From JBEKIK01 sp049509395 (GTDB lineage: Bacteria > Planctomycetota > Planctomycetia > Pirellulales > Thermoguttaceae): a DNA stretch of 14,243 nt. The stretch spans positions 1 through 14,243 of the forward strand of contig JBEKZY010000108.1 of NCBI GenBank assembly GCA_049509395.1. Direction: 5' to 3'. Made by a program: the position numbers and the translations under genes. Below the pieces are notes generated by a model, which saw nothing but the letters and a program-made list of their open reading frames with translations, made no database searches and had not been told where the DNA came from. Below, in pieces: positions 13,842 to 14,243 of this stretch (position 1 is the stretch's first letter; every line of letters begins with the position of its first letter).

Positions 13842-14243
13842 ATGAATATCAGCGTTCCATTTGCCGTTTTTAAACGGAACTTCGTCAGTTATTTCGCCAA
13901 TCCGACGGGTTATCTGTTTATCTGTGTTTTCGTGTTGATGTGCGCGGCGTCGGCCTTTTGGCCGCCCGACTTTTTCAACAATAACCTGGCGAATTTGGAC
14001 CAGCTCAGTTGGGGTATCCAAATATTGGGCTTCCGCTTTGGGTTTGCGATCATCATGTTGGTCTTTATCCCTTCGATTACGATGAGCATCTGGGCTGAAG
14101 AGCGGCGCCAGGGCACCGACGAGCTGCTGCTTACGATTCCGGCCGGCGATTTCCAGATCGTGCTGGGCAAATATCTCGCGGCAGTGGCGATATTCAGCGT
14201 CGCGCTCGTGTTTTCACTTATCTGCAACTTTACCGTGTTGAAG
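13842..14243 (+). CDS. ABC-2 type permease, GldF-like (partial, runs off the window)
   Basis: The first 134 residues are present and the frame stays open to the last base. It is the membrane subunit partnering the ABC ATPase upstream. The N-terminus has FKRNFVSYFANPTGYLF, typical of GldF-like permeases, leading into a first membrane segment (about 22-38). An external loop with FFNNNLANLDQL follows, then a second segment (about 70-86). The hallmark cytoplasmic segment AEERRQGTDELLLTIP (89-104) comes next, then IVLGKYLAA and the start of a third membrane segment. No clear ribosome-binding site precedes the ATG at 13842, since a heptamer repeat sits there. An accessory GldG-like protein might follow beyond the window. 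Confidence 0.88.
   Translation, partial: MNISVPFAVFKRNFVSYFANPTGYLFICVFVLMCAASAFWPPDFFNNNLANLDQLSWGIQILGFRFGFAIIMLVFIPSITMSIWAEERRQGTDELLLTIPAGDFQIVLGKYLAAVAIFSVALVFSLICNFTVLK

Overview
The window looks like a piece of a planctomycete chromosome, probably of the Pirellulales type. This is inferred from gene content and not from any database search. The pointers are an adenosylcobalamin-dependent ribonucleotide reductase with a C-terminal cysteine cluster, a GldA/GldF-like ABC pair, a peroxiredoxin-like protein with a CNHC motif, a GTPase/GAP1/FGE-fold gene set, and intergenic DNA full of short palindromic and heptameric repeats. No RNA gene, CRISPR array, transposase or integrase was seen.

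Layout. (1) Positions 4-3018 (+): nrdJ, essentially complete. (2) Positions 3147-4338 (-): two exported thioredoxin-fold proteins, a peroxiredoxin-like protein followed by a TlpA-like lipoprotein. They converge on nrdJ across a nested inverted repeat. (3) Positions 4339-4777: gene-free DNA with palindromes. (4) Positions 4778-9415 (+): a four-gene locus encoding a coiled-coil protein, a membrane-anchored FGE-fold protein that appears to lack the catalytic cysteines, a zinc-ribbon P-loop GTPase, and a GAP1-like GTPase-associated protein. (5) Positions 9611-12370 (-): a small membrane protein coupled to a 766-residue fusion of a GT-C membrane glycosyltransferase with a GT2 dolichyl-phosphate-mannose-synthase-like domain. 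(6) Positions 12371-12921: gene-free DNA with a promoter-like site and a 66-bp repeat element. (7) Positions 12922-14243 (+): an ABC ATPase and the first 134 residues of its permease, which runs off the window.

The four-gene locus is the most interesting part. A GTPase beside a GAP1 protein recalls the NTP-dependent conflict or signalling systems described by comparative genomics. Here they sit with a membrane-tethered, probably non-enzymatic FGE-fold domain and a coiled-coil protein. A reasonable model, which is inference only, is a membrane-associated sensor complex in which the FGE-fold domain or coiled coil senses or scaffolds and the GTPase/GAP1 pair acts as the switch. No obvious toxin or nuclease is encoded, so defence is not established.

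The intergenic gaps carry at least five kinds of repeat: a REP-like AAGCCC/GGGCTT palindrome, a CCCAGGC/GCCTGGG palindrome, a GCGCCGG palindrome, a TAGGGTGCGT element, and TTCAGGG heptamer arrays. Several lie where they may act as transcript ends or processing sites.
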